Shown piece by piece: positions 1-6,108 of a stretch of 7,855 nt of DNA (position 1 is the first letter of the stretch; every line of letters begins with the position of its first letter). This DNA is from an uncultured Clostridiaceae bacterium (GTDB lineage Bacteria > Bacillota > Clostridia > Lachnospirales > Lachnospiraceae), in NCBI GenBank assembly GCA_958441075.1, contig CAUCBQ010000095.1, positions 1 through 7,855 of the forward strand, written 5' to 3'. The translations under genes were made by a program, and so were the position numbers. Under the pieces are notes generated by a model. That model saw only the letters and a list, made by a program, of their open reading frames with translations, was not told the origin of the DNA and ran no database searches.

Positions 1-555
1 GAGCAGTTTCACAAAGAATACCCCAGAATTAAGGTTACGGTAACAAATGCCCCTACGCCGGAGACAATCCGAAGTCTGGAGGAGGGAAAAATTGACTTTG
101 GCGTAGTGACAACCCCCTTTTCCTGTCAAAGCGCTATTCATCAAATGCCGGTAAAAAGCATTGAAACCGTTTTTATTGCCGGAAGCAGCTTCAGTGAGCT
201 TATGGGGAAAAAACTGGAGTATGACACTCTTGACAGTCTGCCCTGTATTTTTCTGGAAAAAAACACAAGCACACGGGCCTTTATGGATCAGTTCCTCAAA
301 GAAAAAGGAATTGAACTGACACCGGAATTTGAGCTTGCCACCAGCGACATGATTGTTCAGTTTGCAAAGAGAAACATGGGGGTGGGCTGCGTTATGGATG
401 GCTTTGCAAAAGATGCCATCGACCGGGGAGAGGTGTTTGAACTGGATTTTAAGGAAAAAATGCCTCACCGCCATATCTGTGTAGTCACCGGTGAAGACAG
501 CCTGATTTCTCTGGCAGGCAGAAAGCTTCTGGGGCTTTTTGCAGAAATTATTTAA
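1..555 (+). CDS. LysR-type transcriptional regulator, C-terminal part (5' truncated by window)
   Basis: The reading frame is open from base 1 and ends at TAA 553-555, giving 184 codons. The first visible residues (EQFHKEYPRIKVTV) are the usual start of a LysR substrate-binding domain, and a later stretch (ATSDMIVQFAKRNMGVGCVM) is the typical co-inducer-domain segment with the small-residue 'G.G' turn. The ATG at 106 is an internal Met, not the start. The N-terminal winged helix-turn-helix and first part of the effector domain lie outside the window, so DNA-binding specificity and effector cannot be judged. LysR proteins act as cytoplasmic tetrameric activators or repressors, often of a divergent gene and of themselves. 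The next gene downstream is purA on the same strand, about 157 bp away, so co-transcription is possible but not shown. I do not recognise the subfamily. Confidence 0.88.
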   Translation, partial: EQFHKEYPRIKVTVTNAPTPETIRSLEEGKIDFGVVTTPFSCQSAIHQMPVKSIETVFIAGSSFSELMGKKLEYDTLDSLPCIFLEKNTSTRAFMDQFLKEKGIELTPEFELATSDMIVQFAKRNMGVGCVMDGFAKDAIDRGEVFELDFKEKMPHRHICVVTGEDSLISLAGRKLLGLFAEII

Positions 556-567
556 TTCTTCCTGAAA

Positions 568-588
568 GGCATAAGATTTGCTTATGCC
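568..588. repeat. 8-bp inverted repeat just after the LysR gene (weak terminator or operator)
   Basis: GGCATAAG and CTTATGCC form a perfect inverted repeat with a 5-nt spacer (ATTTG), beginning 12 bp after the LysR stop. No T-tract follows on the + strand (gtgtataataa), so it is a poor intrinsic terminator. The inner part contains T-N11-A (T572 to A584) within ATAAG-N5-CTTAT, the general shape of a LysR-family box. It could be an operator for this or another LysR protein, or only a transcript-end hairpin. The two readings cannot be separated here. Confidence 0.5.
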
Positions 589-591
589 GTG

Positions 592-636
592 TATAATAAA
601 TAATCATTTTACTTATGTGAAAGCTTGTAGTAAAGT
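592..636 (+). promoter_or_regulatory. Candidate purA promoter region (two weak options)
   Basis: A perfect -10 hexamer TATAAT lies at 592-597, but no good -35 sits 17 bp upstream; that place is taken by the 568-588 inverted repeat. A second option is TTTACT (608-613) and TAAAGT (631-636) with exactly 17 bp between them, each matching 4 of 6 consensus bases. Either would give a purA leader of roughly 70-110 nt. Confidence 0.35.
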
Positions 637-655
637 AAAAAAGAACTTGAATCAA

Positions 656-697
656 ATCCCGCCAAAATGCGGGATATTTTAATGGGGCAATACCCCA
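656..697 (+). promoter_or_regulatory. Two tandem hairpins in the purA leader, ending at the ribosome binding site
   Basis: ATCCCGC (656-662) pairs with GCGGGAT (669-675) around the hexaloop CAAAAT and is followed by ATTTT. Eight bases later TGGGG (683-687) pairs with CCCCA (693-697) around CAATA. The last base of the second stem overlaps the AAGGAGG ribosome binding site (697-703), which is 9 nt from the purA ATG. The first hairpin with its short T-run could be a weak attenuator and the second could modulate ribosome access. The loops do not fit the ANTAR A1/G4 rule and I see no purine riboswitch core. Function is unknown. Confidence 0.45.
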
Positions 698-712
698 AGG
701 AGGATTGAAGCA

Positions 713-1990
713 ATGGTTAGAGCAATCGTAGGAGCTAACTGGGGAGACGAGGGAAAAGGAAAAATAACGGATATGCTGGCAAAAGAGTCTGACATTATCA
801 TCCGCTTTCAGGGCGGAAGCAATGCGGGACATACCATTATCAATGAATACGGAAAATTTGCCCTTCACCTGCTGCCTTCCGGCGTGTTTTACCAGCATAC
901 AACCAGCATCATCGGAAACGGCGTAGCATTAAATATTCCCTATCTGATCAAGGAAATCCAGTCCCTTGTAGACCGGGGAGTGCCAAAGCCTCATATCCTG
1001 GTTTCTGACAGGGCTCAGATCCTGATGCCCTATCATGTGCTTTTTGACACCTATGAGGAAGCACGTTTGGCCGGAAAATCCTTTGGGTCTACTAAGTCAG
1101 GGATTGCGCCCTTTTATTCAGACAAATACGCAAAGATCGGTTTTCAGGTCAGTGAGCTGTTCGATGAGGAACTGTTAAAGGAAAAATGCCAGAGAGTATG
1201 TGAGATCAAAAATGTGCTTCTGGAGCATCTTTACCATAAACCCCTTCTGAATGCGGATGAACTGTTTGATGAGCTGATCAGCTACCGGGAGATGATCCGC
1301 CCCTATGTATGCGACGTATCCTCCTATCTGTACCATGCCATCAAAGAAGGAAAAAACATTCTGTTAGAGGGACAGCTTGGTTCATTAAAGGACCCGGATC
1401 ATGGAATTTACCCCATGGTTACCTCTTCCTCTACGCTGGCTGCCTACGGCGCCATTGGCGCAGGTATTGCTCCCTATGAAATCAAAAATATCACAACCGT
1501 TGTGAAGGCATATTCCAGCGCAGTAGGCGCAGGCGCCTTTGTCAGTGAAATCTTTGGAGAGGAAGCAGAAGAGCTGCGGCGCCGGGGCGGTGACGGCGGC
1601 GAATACGGAGCTACGACAGGACGTCCCAGAAGAGTGGGCTGGTTTGACGCAGTAGCCACCAGATACGGCTGCCGCATCCAGGGCACCACAGAAGCTGCCT
1701 TTACCGTACTGGACGTATTGGGATATCTGGATGAGATTCCCGTGTGCGTCGGCTATGAGATCAACGGAGAGGTCACAAGAGACTTCCCGACTACGGCAAA
1801 GCTGGAAAAGGCAAAGCCGGTGTTTACCAGCCTTCCGGGCTGGAAATGTGATATCCGCGGCATTAAAAACTATGAGGAGCTTCCTGAAAACTGCCGCAGG
1901 TATATTGAATTTGTTGAGAAGGAAATTGAAACGCCCATTACCATGGTTTCCAATGGTCCCGGGCGTGAGGATATTATTTTCAGAAAATAA
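713..1990 (+). CDS. purA: Adenylosuccinate synthetase
   Basis: Cytoplasmic enzyme of AMP synthesis: IMP + L-aspartate + GTP give adenylosuccinate + GDP + phosphate. The 425-residue length fits the family (about 430). Visible motifs: the N-terminal GANWGDEGKGK phosphate loop with catalytic Asp12, the QGGSNAGH segment with His40, the aspartate loop ATTGRPRR (residues 300-307) and WFDAV after it, and a C-terminal NGPGRED. The ATG at 713 has a strong AAGGAGG at 697-703. Unusual points relative to E. coli/Bacillus PurA (alignment by eye): GSTKSGIAPFYSDKYAKIG has Lys141 where the IMP-phosphate-contacting Arg143 is expected, and KAYSSAVGAG (265-274) has Ala where the usual text is KAYTTRVG. I think these are shared by related clostridial PurA proteins, so activity is still likely. 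The gene is convergent with the glt operon; the 3' ends are only 3 bp apart. Confidence 0.95.
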   Translation: MVRAIVGANWGDEGKGKITDMLAKESDIIIRFQGGSNAGHTIINEYGKFALHLLPSGVFYQHTTSIIGNGVALNIPYLIKEIQSLVDRGVPKPHILVSDRAQILMPYHVLFDTYEEARLAGKSFGSTKSGIAPFYSDKYAKIGFQVSELFDEELLKEKCQRVCEIKNVLLEHLYHKPLLNADELFDELISYREMIRPYVCDVSSYLYHAIKEGKNILLEGQLGSLKDPDHGIYPMVTSSSTLAAYGAIGAGIAPYEIKNITTVVKAYSSAVGAGAFVSEIFGEEAEELRRRGGDGGEYGATTGRPRRVGWFDAVATRYGCRIQGTTEAAFTVLDVLGYLDEIPVCVGYEINGEVTRDFPTTAKLEKAKPVFTSLPGWKCDIRGIKNYEELPENCRRYIEFVEKEIETPITMVSNGPGREDIIFRK

Positions 1991-1993
1991 AGT

Positions 1994-2578
1994 TTAAGAA
2001 TAGGTTCTGATGATTTCTTCGGCAATGGACCGCCTGGTAACGCAGCGGTCCATTGCCTGTTTTTCTATGTAGCGGTGGGATTCGGGTTCGCTCATGGAAA
2101 GCTGGCTGATCAGAATCCACTTTGCTTTATTGACAAGGCGGATTTCGGCCATTTTTTCTTCAAGGGACAAAGATTTTTTTTCAAATTGCCTCAGGCGTTC
2201 CCTGGCGCTTTCCAGCCAGCTGAAGGCATAGGCCATCGTTGTCTTTGCGATTGGCTTTGACAGGGTAAATATGCCGTATTCTGCGGCCTGGTCATGGATT
2301 TCGTTATGAATATCGCTTTTTACCAGAAGAAGGACAACGGACTGCCTGCTGCTGGAAATATCAATGGCAAAACGAACGCCCATATCATCGTGCAGAGGAG
2401 CGTTAATGATAATAAAATCATACGTCTTTTCTGTGAGCGTACGTCTGGCGGCATTGATACTTGAAACAGCATGAACAGGAGAATATCTGGTTTCAGGAAG
2501 CAGGCCGGCAAAGGCAGAGGTGAGTACATCCGTTGCCGACACAATGAGAATACTGTAGGTTCGCTCTTTTAAACTCAT
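1994..2578 (-). CDS. nitR: ANTAR-domain RNA-binding antiterminator with degenerate receiver domain (NitR type)
   Basis: 194 residues from the chosen ATG. Residues about 8-120 form a receiver-like fold (YSILIVS, then YDFIIINAPLHDDMG, then TLSKP). A helical linker follows (about 122-145), then an ANTAR domain (about 146-190) with the pattern KAKWILISQLSMSE...EKQAMDRCVTRRSIAEEII, as in RNA-binding antiterminators such as NasR, AmiR and EutV. The receiver is degenerate: the phosphoacceptor Asp is Asn59 and the usual acidic pair is Ser14-Ala15, while Lys108-Pro is kept. Phosphorylation is therefore unlikely as the signal. Last gene of the gltB1-gltB2-gltB3-GS operon, 16-22 bp after the GS gene. 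A NitR protein linked to glnA and glutamate synthase genes is described in solventogenic Clostridium. Probable targets are the hairpin leaders at 7279-7296 and 7398-7415. The GTG at 2584 is an alternative start but lies 1 nt from the ribosome binding site, so the ATG is preferred. Confidence 0.9.
   Translation of the reverse strand: MSLKERTYSILIVSATDVLTSAFAGLLPETRYSPVHAVSSINAARRTLTEKTYDFIIINAPLHDDMGVRFAIDISSSRQSVVLLLVKSDIHNEIHDQAAEYGIFTLSKPIAKTTMAYAFSWLESARERLRQFEKKSLSLEEKMAEIRLVNKAKWILISQLSMSEPESHRYIEKQAMDRCVTRRSIAEEIIRTYS
2021..2064 (+). terminator. Intrinsic terminator of purA, inside the 3' coding part of the convergent ANTAR gene
   Basis: GGCAATGGACCGC (2021-2033) and GCGGTCCATTGCC (2045-2057) form a perfect 13-bp GC-rich stem with an 11-nt loop, followed by TGTTTTT (2058-2064). 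It begins 31 bp past the purA stop codon. The T-tract is present only for + strand transcription. Read on the minus strand the same hairpin is followed by GAAGAAATC, so it should not stop the ANTAR transcript. The stem-loop lies over codons for the C-terminal ANTAR helices of the convergent gene. Confidence 0.87.
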
Positions 2579-2585
2579 TTTCACC

Positions 2586-2591
2586 CCTCCT
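2586..2591 (-). promoter_or_regulatory. Ribosome binding site that decides the nitR start
   Basis: On the minus strand AGGAGG is followed by GGTGAAA and then ATG at 2578, a 7-nt spacing. The upstream in-frame GTG at 2584 is only 1 nt from AGGAGG and is unlikely to be used. This shortens the longest reading frame by two codons. Confidence 0.75.
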
Positions 2592-2600
2592 GTTAAAAAT

Positions 2601-3812
2601 CTATTGTCCGCAGTAGATATCCAATATAGTCTTTGGTATATATTTCAGAATGAAATCACTGTGCGCCGCAGCATCACAGGCAGCTTCAAAGTTTTTTGGA
2701 AGCTGACCAAAGCCTGAAAGAACAGAAGCTTCTGCCCGGTATAAATTGATGTCTGCAGCAGGCGGAAGCACCAGATCGTTTTGTATGCCTTCCAGAACTG
2801 CATAGATCATAAGAGCAAACGCCAGATATGTATTTGCAGATGGGTCAGGCGAACGAAGCTCCACACGCCGGTACCTTCCGATTGCCGCCGGAACACGGAT
2901 CAGCTGGGAACGGTTCTCACTGGACCAGGAAATATATTTGGGAGCCTTATTGCAGCCGAAGCGCCTGTAGGAATCAGCGGTGGGGTTTAAAAATACAGTC
3001 ATATCTGAAATTTTATCCAGAATACCGGCAATCATGCTGTCCATATGGTCTGTGCCGTCAGAGGATTTCACAGATATGTTGATGTGGAAACCATTTCCCG
3101 CTTCATTTTCCAGTGGTTTAGGGCTGAAATCCGCAAAAATCCCATTCAGTCCGGCGATGGTCTTTACCACGGTCTGAAAGGTCATGGAATTGTCCGCGGC
3201 CGTCAGAGGATCGGAATAACGGAAATCAATTTCATTCTGTCCCGGTCCTTCCTCATGATGTGAGCTCTCCGGAAAAATCCCCATCTGTTCCAGGGTCAGG
3301 CAGACTTCCCGGCGGATATTTTCACCCTTATCTTCAGGAGCGATATCCATGTAGCTGGCGTTATCATAGGGGATTTTTGTGGGGTTTCCATTTTCATCCA
3401 GATGGAACAGATAAAATTCCTGCTCTGCGCCAAAGAAGAACTGATATCCGGCCTGCTCTGCCTCATAAATCGCTTTCTTTAAAAGAGAGCGCGTATCACA
3501 TTCAAATACGGTTCCGTCGGGATAGGTAATACTGCAGAACATCCTTACCACCCGCCCGTGCTCCGGTCTCCAGGGAAGAGGCATCAGCGTGTCCGGCTCC
3601 GGATGCAGGAAAAGATCAGAATGGCTTTCGTCCCCAAAACCGGCGATAGCGGATGCATCAATGGCAATGCCATGTTCAAAAGCCCGGCAAAGCTCCTGGG
3701 GCATAATGGAAATATTTTTTTGTTTGCCGAACACATCGCAAAATGCCAGGCGGATAAATTTCACATCCTCTTCCTGCATATACTGGAGCACCTCTTCTTT
3801 TGAATATTTCAT
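2601..3812 (-). CDS. Type I glutamine synthetase-like protein, short and with altered catalytic flap
   Basis: 403 residues, clearly GS family: Asp52 in IDASAIAGFG (Asp50-type loop), metal ligands in GAEQEF (Glu130, Glu132), HHEEGPGQNEIDF (Glu187, Glu194), His243 in NGFHINIS, NPTADSYRR, NRSQLIRVP (Arg301, Arg306) and VELRSPDPSANTYLAF (Glu319). Two clear departures from a standard GS I. First, the flap that normally reads GYEAP, with the Glu that takes a proton from ammonium, reads GCNKAP, so that Glu is Lys289, with a one-residue deletion before it. Second, the protein stops at ILDIYCGQ, some 30-40 residues short of the usual end, lacking the final W..Y..VT.WE helix that locks the dodecamer. 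No frameshift is visible; the stop is followed directly by the next ribosome binding site. It could be a true GS, a ligase for another amine, or a regulatory paralog. ATG at 3812 is preceded by AGGTAAGG. Co-transcribed with gltB3 (20-bp gap) and nitR. Confidence 0.85.
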   Translation of the reverse strand: MKYSKEEVLQYMQEEDVKFIRLAFCDVFGKQKNISIMPQELCRAFEHGIAIDASAIAGFGDESHSDLFLHPEPDTLMPLPWRPEHGRVVRMFCSITYPDGTVFECDTRSLLKKAIYEAEQAGYQFFFGAEQEFYLFHLDENGNPTKIPYDNASYMDIAPEDKGENIRREVCLTLEQMGIFPESSHHEEGPGQNEIDFRYSDPLTAADNSMTFQTVVKTIAGLNGIFADFSPKPLENEAGNGFHINISVKSSDGTDHMDSMIAGILDKISDMTVFLNPTADSYRRFGCNKAPKYISWSSENRSQLIRVPAAIGRYRRVELRSPDPSANTYLAFALMIYAVLEGIQNDLVLPPAADINLYRAEASVLSGFGQLPKNFEAACDAAAHSDFILKYIPKTILDIYCGQ

Positions 3813-3832
3813 AACCTTACCTGCTTTCTGTT

Positions 3833-4555
3833 TTAATTTGCCACGTACATCTGTTTGTACGGATTTTTGCTGTCTGGCGTGATAACTGTAAAGGGTTCAG
3901 ATAAAATCCCGTCAAGAGAATACCCAAAGTCCGCGCAATATTCCGACAGGTATTCACGGATTTCCTCCAGATCCTCATTCCCGGCTGTTTTTGCAGTTAC
4001 CTGCTCTGAAAAGCGTATGTTTCCGCAGTCCCCGCGCAGAAACATTTTTCCGCCGTGCATACCGGTACATGGAAAATTTCCCACAATGCTTTTGCCGTTT
4101 TTGTGAAGTCCAAGAACTATGATAATACCGCCGGCCTGGTATTCTCCCAGAAAGCTTCCTGCGCATCCGCCGATGATCATAACGGGGATTTTTTCTTTGT
4201 AAGCCTTCATATGGATTCCGGCGCGGTATCCGGCATTGCCCTGTACATAGATTTTTCCGCCCCTCATGGCATAACCGGCAGCATCTCCGATGTTTCCATA
4301 AATCAGTATTTTCCCTTCATTCATGGTATCGCCTACGGCGTCCTGGGCATTTCCGTTTACAGTAATATGAGAATCATTTAAATATGCGCCCAGTGCATTT
4401 CCGGGGATTCCGTGGATCGTGACGTTTTTTCCAGACATACCGGCGGCGATAAAACGCTGTCCGCAGCAGCCCTCGATTGTACAGTCCTCATCCGTATTGC
4501 GGAGCTTTTCATTTACAGCTTTATAATCTGAATTTGCAGCATCGATGATTAGCAT
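3833..4555 (-). CDS. gltB3: Glutamate synthase GXGXG-domain subunit (alpha-subunit domain 3)
   Basis: 240 residues built of glycine-rich beta-helix repeats (for example VTIHGIPGNALG, ITVNGNAQDAVG, ILIYGNIGDAAG, IYVQGNAGYRAG), the GXGXG fold found at the C-terminal end of glutamate synthase alpha subunits and in formylmethanofuran dehydrogenase subunit C. In GOGAT this domain is structural and helps hold the glutaminase and synthase domains around the ammonia tunnel. It is a separate gene here, as in archaeal-type three-part glutamate synthases, which matches gltB1 and gltB2 just upstream. The longest frame begins at TTG 4573, overlapping the GGAGG ribosome binding site (4567-4571), so I choose ATG 4555 (MLIIDAANSDYKAV), 11 nt after GGAGG. 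The gap to gltB2 is 47 bp. Confidence 0.88.
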   Translation of the reverse strand: MLIIDAANSDYKAVNEKLRNTDEDCTIEGCCGQRFIAAGMSGKNVTIHGIPGNALGAYLNDSHITVNGNAQDAVGDTMNEGKILIYGNIGDAAGYAMRGGKIYVQGNAGYRAGIHMKAYKEKIPVMIIGGCAGSFLGEYQAGGIIIVLGLHKNGKSIVGNFPCTGMHGGKMFLRGDCGNIRFSEQVTAKTAGNEDLEEIREYLSEYCADFGYSLDGILSEPFTVITPDSKNPYKQMYVAN

Positions 4556-4571
4556 ATTGTACCATACCTCC

Positions 4572-4592
4572 AAAAAATGTTTAACGTTTTTT
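4572..4592. repeat. AT-rich inverted repeat between gltB2 and gltB3
   Basis: AAAAAA-T-GTT-T-AAC-G-TTTTTT is symmetric about base 4582 with one mismatched pair. It sits directly upstream of the gltB3 GGAGG. As RNA it would form only a weak A-U stem. It may be a chance AT-rich stretch or a mild processing or attenuation site; nothing else supports a function. Confidence 0.35.
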
Positions 4593-4602
4593 TGCAGAAA
4601 TA

Positions 4603-6108
4603 TTATTCTCCTGCATGAGAGATTCCCAGTATTTCAAGTTCTTTTGCCGTAAGCCCTATTCCCCTCAGCATCAGACGGTTTCCGCGCAGTACTTCGATGG
4701 AGTTGATCCCCATGCCTCCCATCAGTTCTTTTATTTCATGATTCCACGCAGTCATCAGGTTGACCAGCCGCTTTTTTCCTGTTTCCGGGTTCAGCCGTTT
4801 TACCAGCTCCGGACGCTGAGTGGCGATACCCCAGTTGCACTTGCCGGTCTGACAGCTCTGGCACAGGTGGCATCCAAGAGCCAACAGTGCGGCAGTGCCC
4901 ACATAGCAGGCGTCTGCCCCCAGCGCAACGGCCTTTATAACATCGGAAGCGCTCCGGATGCTTCCTCCGACTACCAGAGATACATCGTTGCGGATGCCCT
5001 CGTCACGCAGACGCTGATCAACAGCCGCCAGGGCAAGTTCTATAGGAATTCCCACATTGTCCCTGATCCTGGTGGGAGCGGCACCTGTACCGCCGCGAAA
5101 GCCATCGATAGCAATAATGTCGGCGCCGCTTCTTGCGATTCCGCTTGCGATTGCTGCGATATTATGTACTGCGGCAACCTTAACGATAACCGGTTTTTTG
5201 TAGTCCGAAGCTTCTTTCAGAGAGAACACAAGCTGACGCAAATCCTCGATGGAATAGATATCGTGGTGGGGAGCTGGGGAGATCGCGTCAGAGCCTTCCG
5301 GGATCATTCGTGTGCGTGAGACGTCTCCCACAATTTTTGCCCCGGGAAGATGGCCTCCGATCCCGGGCTTTGCGCCCTGTCCCATTTTGATTTCGATGGC
5401 AGCTCCGGCATTTAAATACTTTTCATGGACGCCGAAACGTCCGGAAGCGACCTGGACGATGGTATTTTCACCATAACAGTAAAAATCCTCATGGAGACCG
5501 CCTTCGCAGGTATTGTAAAGGATTCCCAGTTCTGTGGCTGCCAGGGCAAGGGATTTGTGGGCATTGTAGCTGATGGAACCATAGCTCATGGCAGAAAACA
5601 TAACAGGCATGGAAAGCTCCAGCTGGGGCGGAAGCTGGCAGTCCAGCTTTCCCTCTGCATTGCGGCTTACTCTCTGTGGCTTTTTCCCCAGATAGGTTCT
5701 GGTTTCCATTGGTTCCCGAAGAGGATCAATGGAAGGATTTGTCACCTGGGAAGCATTGATCAGTATTTTATCCCAGTAAACGGGGAAGGGCTTGGGATTG
5801 CCCATAGAAGAAAGAAGAACGCCTCCGCTGTTTGCCTGCTTATAGATCTCTTTAATCGTACTGCTTTGCCAGTTGGAGTTTTCCCTGAGAGAGCAGTCGG
5901 TTTTTACGATCTTCAGCGCTCTGGTTGGACAGAAGGAAACGCACCGCTGGCAGTTTACGCATTTTGATTCGTCACACTTCATGACTCCCAGTTCCTCATC
6001 ATAGCTGTGAACCTCATTGGCACATTGCCGTTCGCATGCACGACAGACCGTGCAGCGGTTTTCGTTTCGGATTACTTCAAATTCCGGATAGATAAATTCG
6101 ATACCCAT
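4603..6108 (-). CDS. gltB2: Glutamate synthase central/FMN subunit with N-terminal double 4Fe-4S domain
   Basis: 501 residues. Residues 1-70 hold two ferredoxin-type 4Fe-4S motifs (Cys19-22-25-29 and Cys50-53-56-60). The rest is the glutamate synthase alpha/beta-barrel that binds FMN and makes glutamate from 2-oxoglutarate and ammonia: MFSAMSYGSIS, GQGAKPGIGGHLPG, IDGFRGGTGAAPTR (about 334-347), VVGGSIRS, and a Cys-rich segment CHLCQSCQTGKC (Cys413, 416, 419, 424) followed by GIATQ, matching the 3Fe-4S site of GOGAT. The ferredoxin domains suggest that electrons arrive from ferredoxin or another iron-sulfur carrier, since no gltD-like flavoprotein is in the window. Its ATG overlaps the gltB1 stop by one base (TAATG), so the two are probably translationally coupled; AAGGAAGG sits inside the end of gltB1. 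Cytoplasmic. Confidence 0.92.
   Translation of the reverse strand: MGIEFIYPEFEVIRNENRCTVCRACERQCANEVHSYDEELGVMKCDESKCVNCQRCVSFCPTRALKIVKTDCSLRENSNWQSSTIKEIYKQANSGGVLLSSMGNPKPFPVYWDKILINASQVTNPSIDPLREPMETRTYLGKKPQRVSRNAEGKLDCQLPPQLELSMPVMFSAMSYGSISYNAHKSLALAATELGILYNTCEGGLHEDFYCYGENTIVQVASGRFGVHEKYLNAGAAIEIKMGQGAKPGIGGHLPGAKIVGDVSRTRMIPEGSDAISPAPHHDIYSIEDLRQLVFSLKEASDYKKPVIVKVAAVHNIAAIASGIARSGADIIAIDGFRGGTGAAPTRIRDNVGIPIELALAAVDQRLRDEGIRNDVSLVVGGSIRSASDVIKAVALGADACYVGTAALLALGCHLCQSCQTGKCNWGIATQRPELVKRLNPETGKKRLVNLMTAWNHEIKELMGGMGINSIEVLRGNRLMLRGIGLTAKELEILGISHAGE

Noticed and set aside
556..712. Purine riboswitch in front of purA
   Set aside because: The conserved three-way junction and paired loops of the purine riboswitch are not present; only small separate hairpins are seen.
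548..898. 116-codon minus-strand frame over the LysR-purA gap and the purA start
   Set aside because: It overlaps the purA N-terminus antisense and its translation looks like random Cys/Phe-rich sequence. No promoter or ribosome binding site supports it.
2601..3812. GS-like gene as a frameshifted pseudogene
   Set aside because: The frame is intact, all family motifs are in order, and the stop is followed directly by a good ribosome binding site for nitR. The short C-terminus looks natural rather than broken.
4615..5967. Two long + strand open frames (4615-5319 and 5425-5967) opposite gltB2
   Set aside because: They are antisense to a clearly coding gene with intact iron-sulfur and FMN motifs, and their translations resemble no family I know and lack ribosome binding sites. 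Shadow frames.
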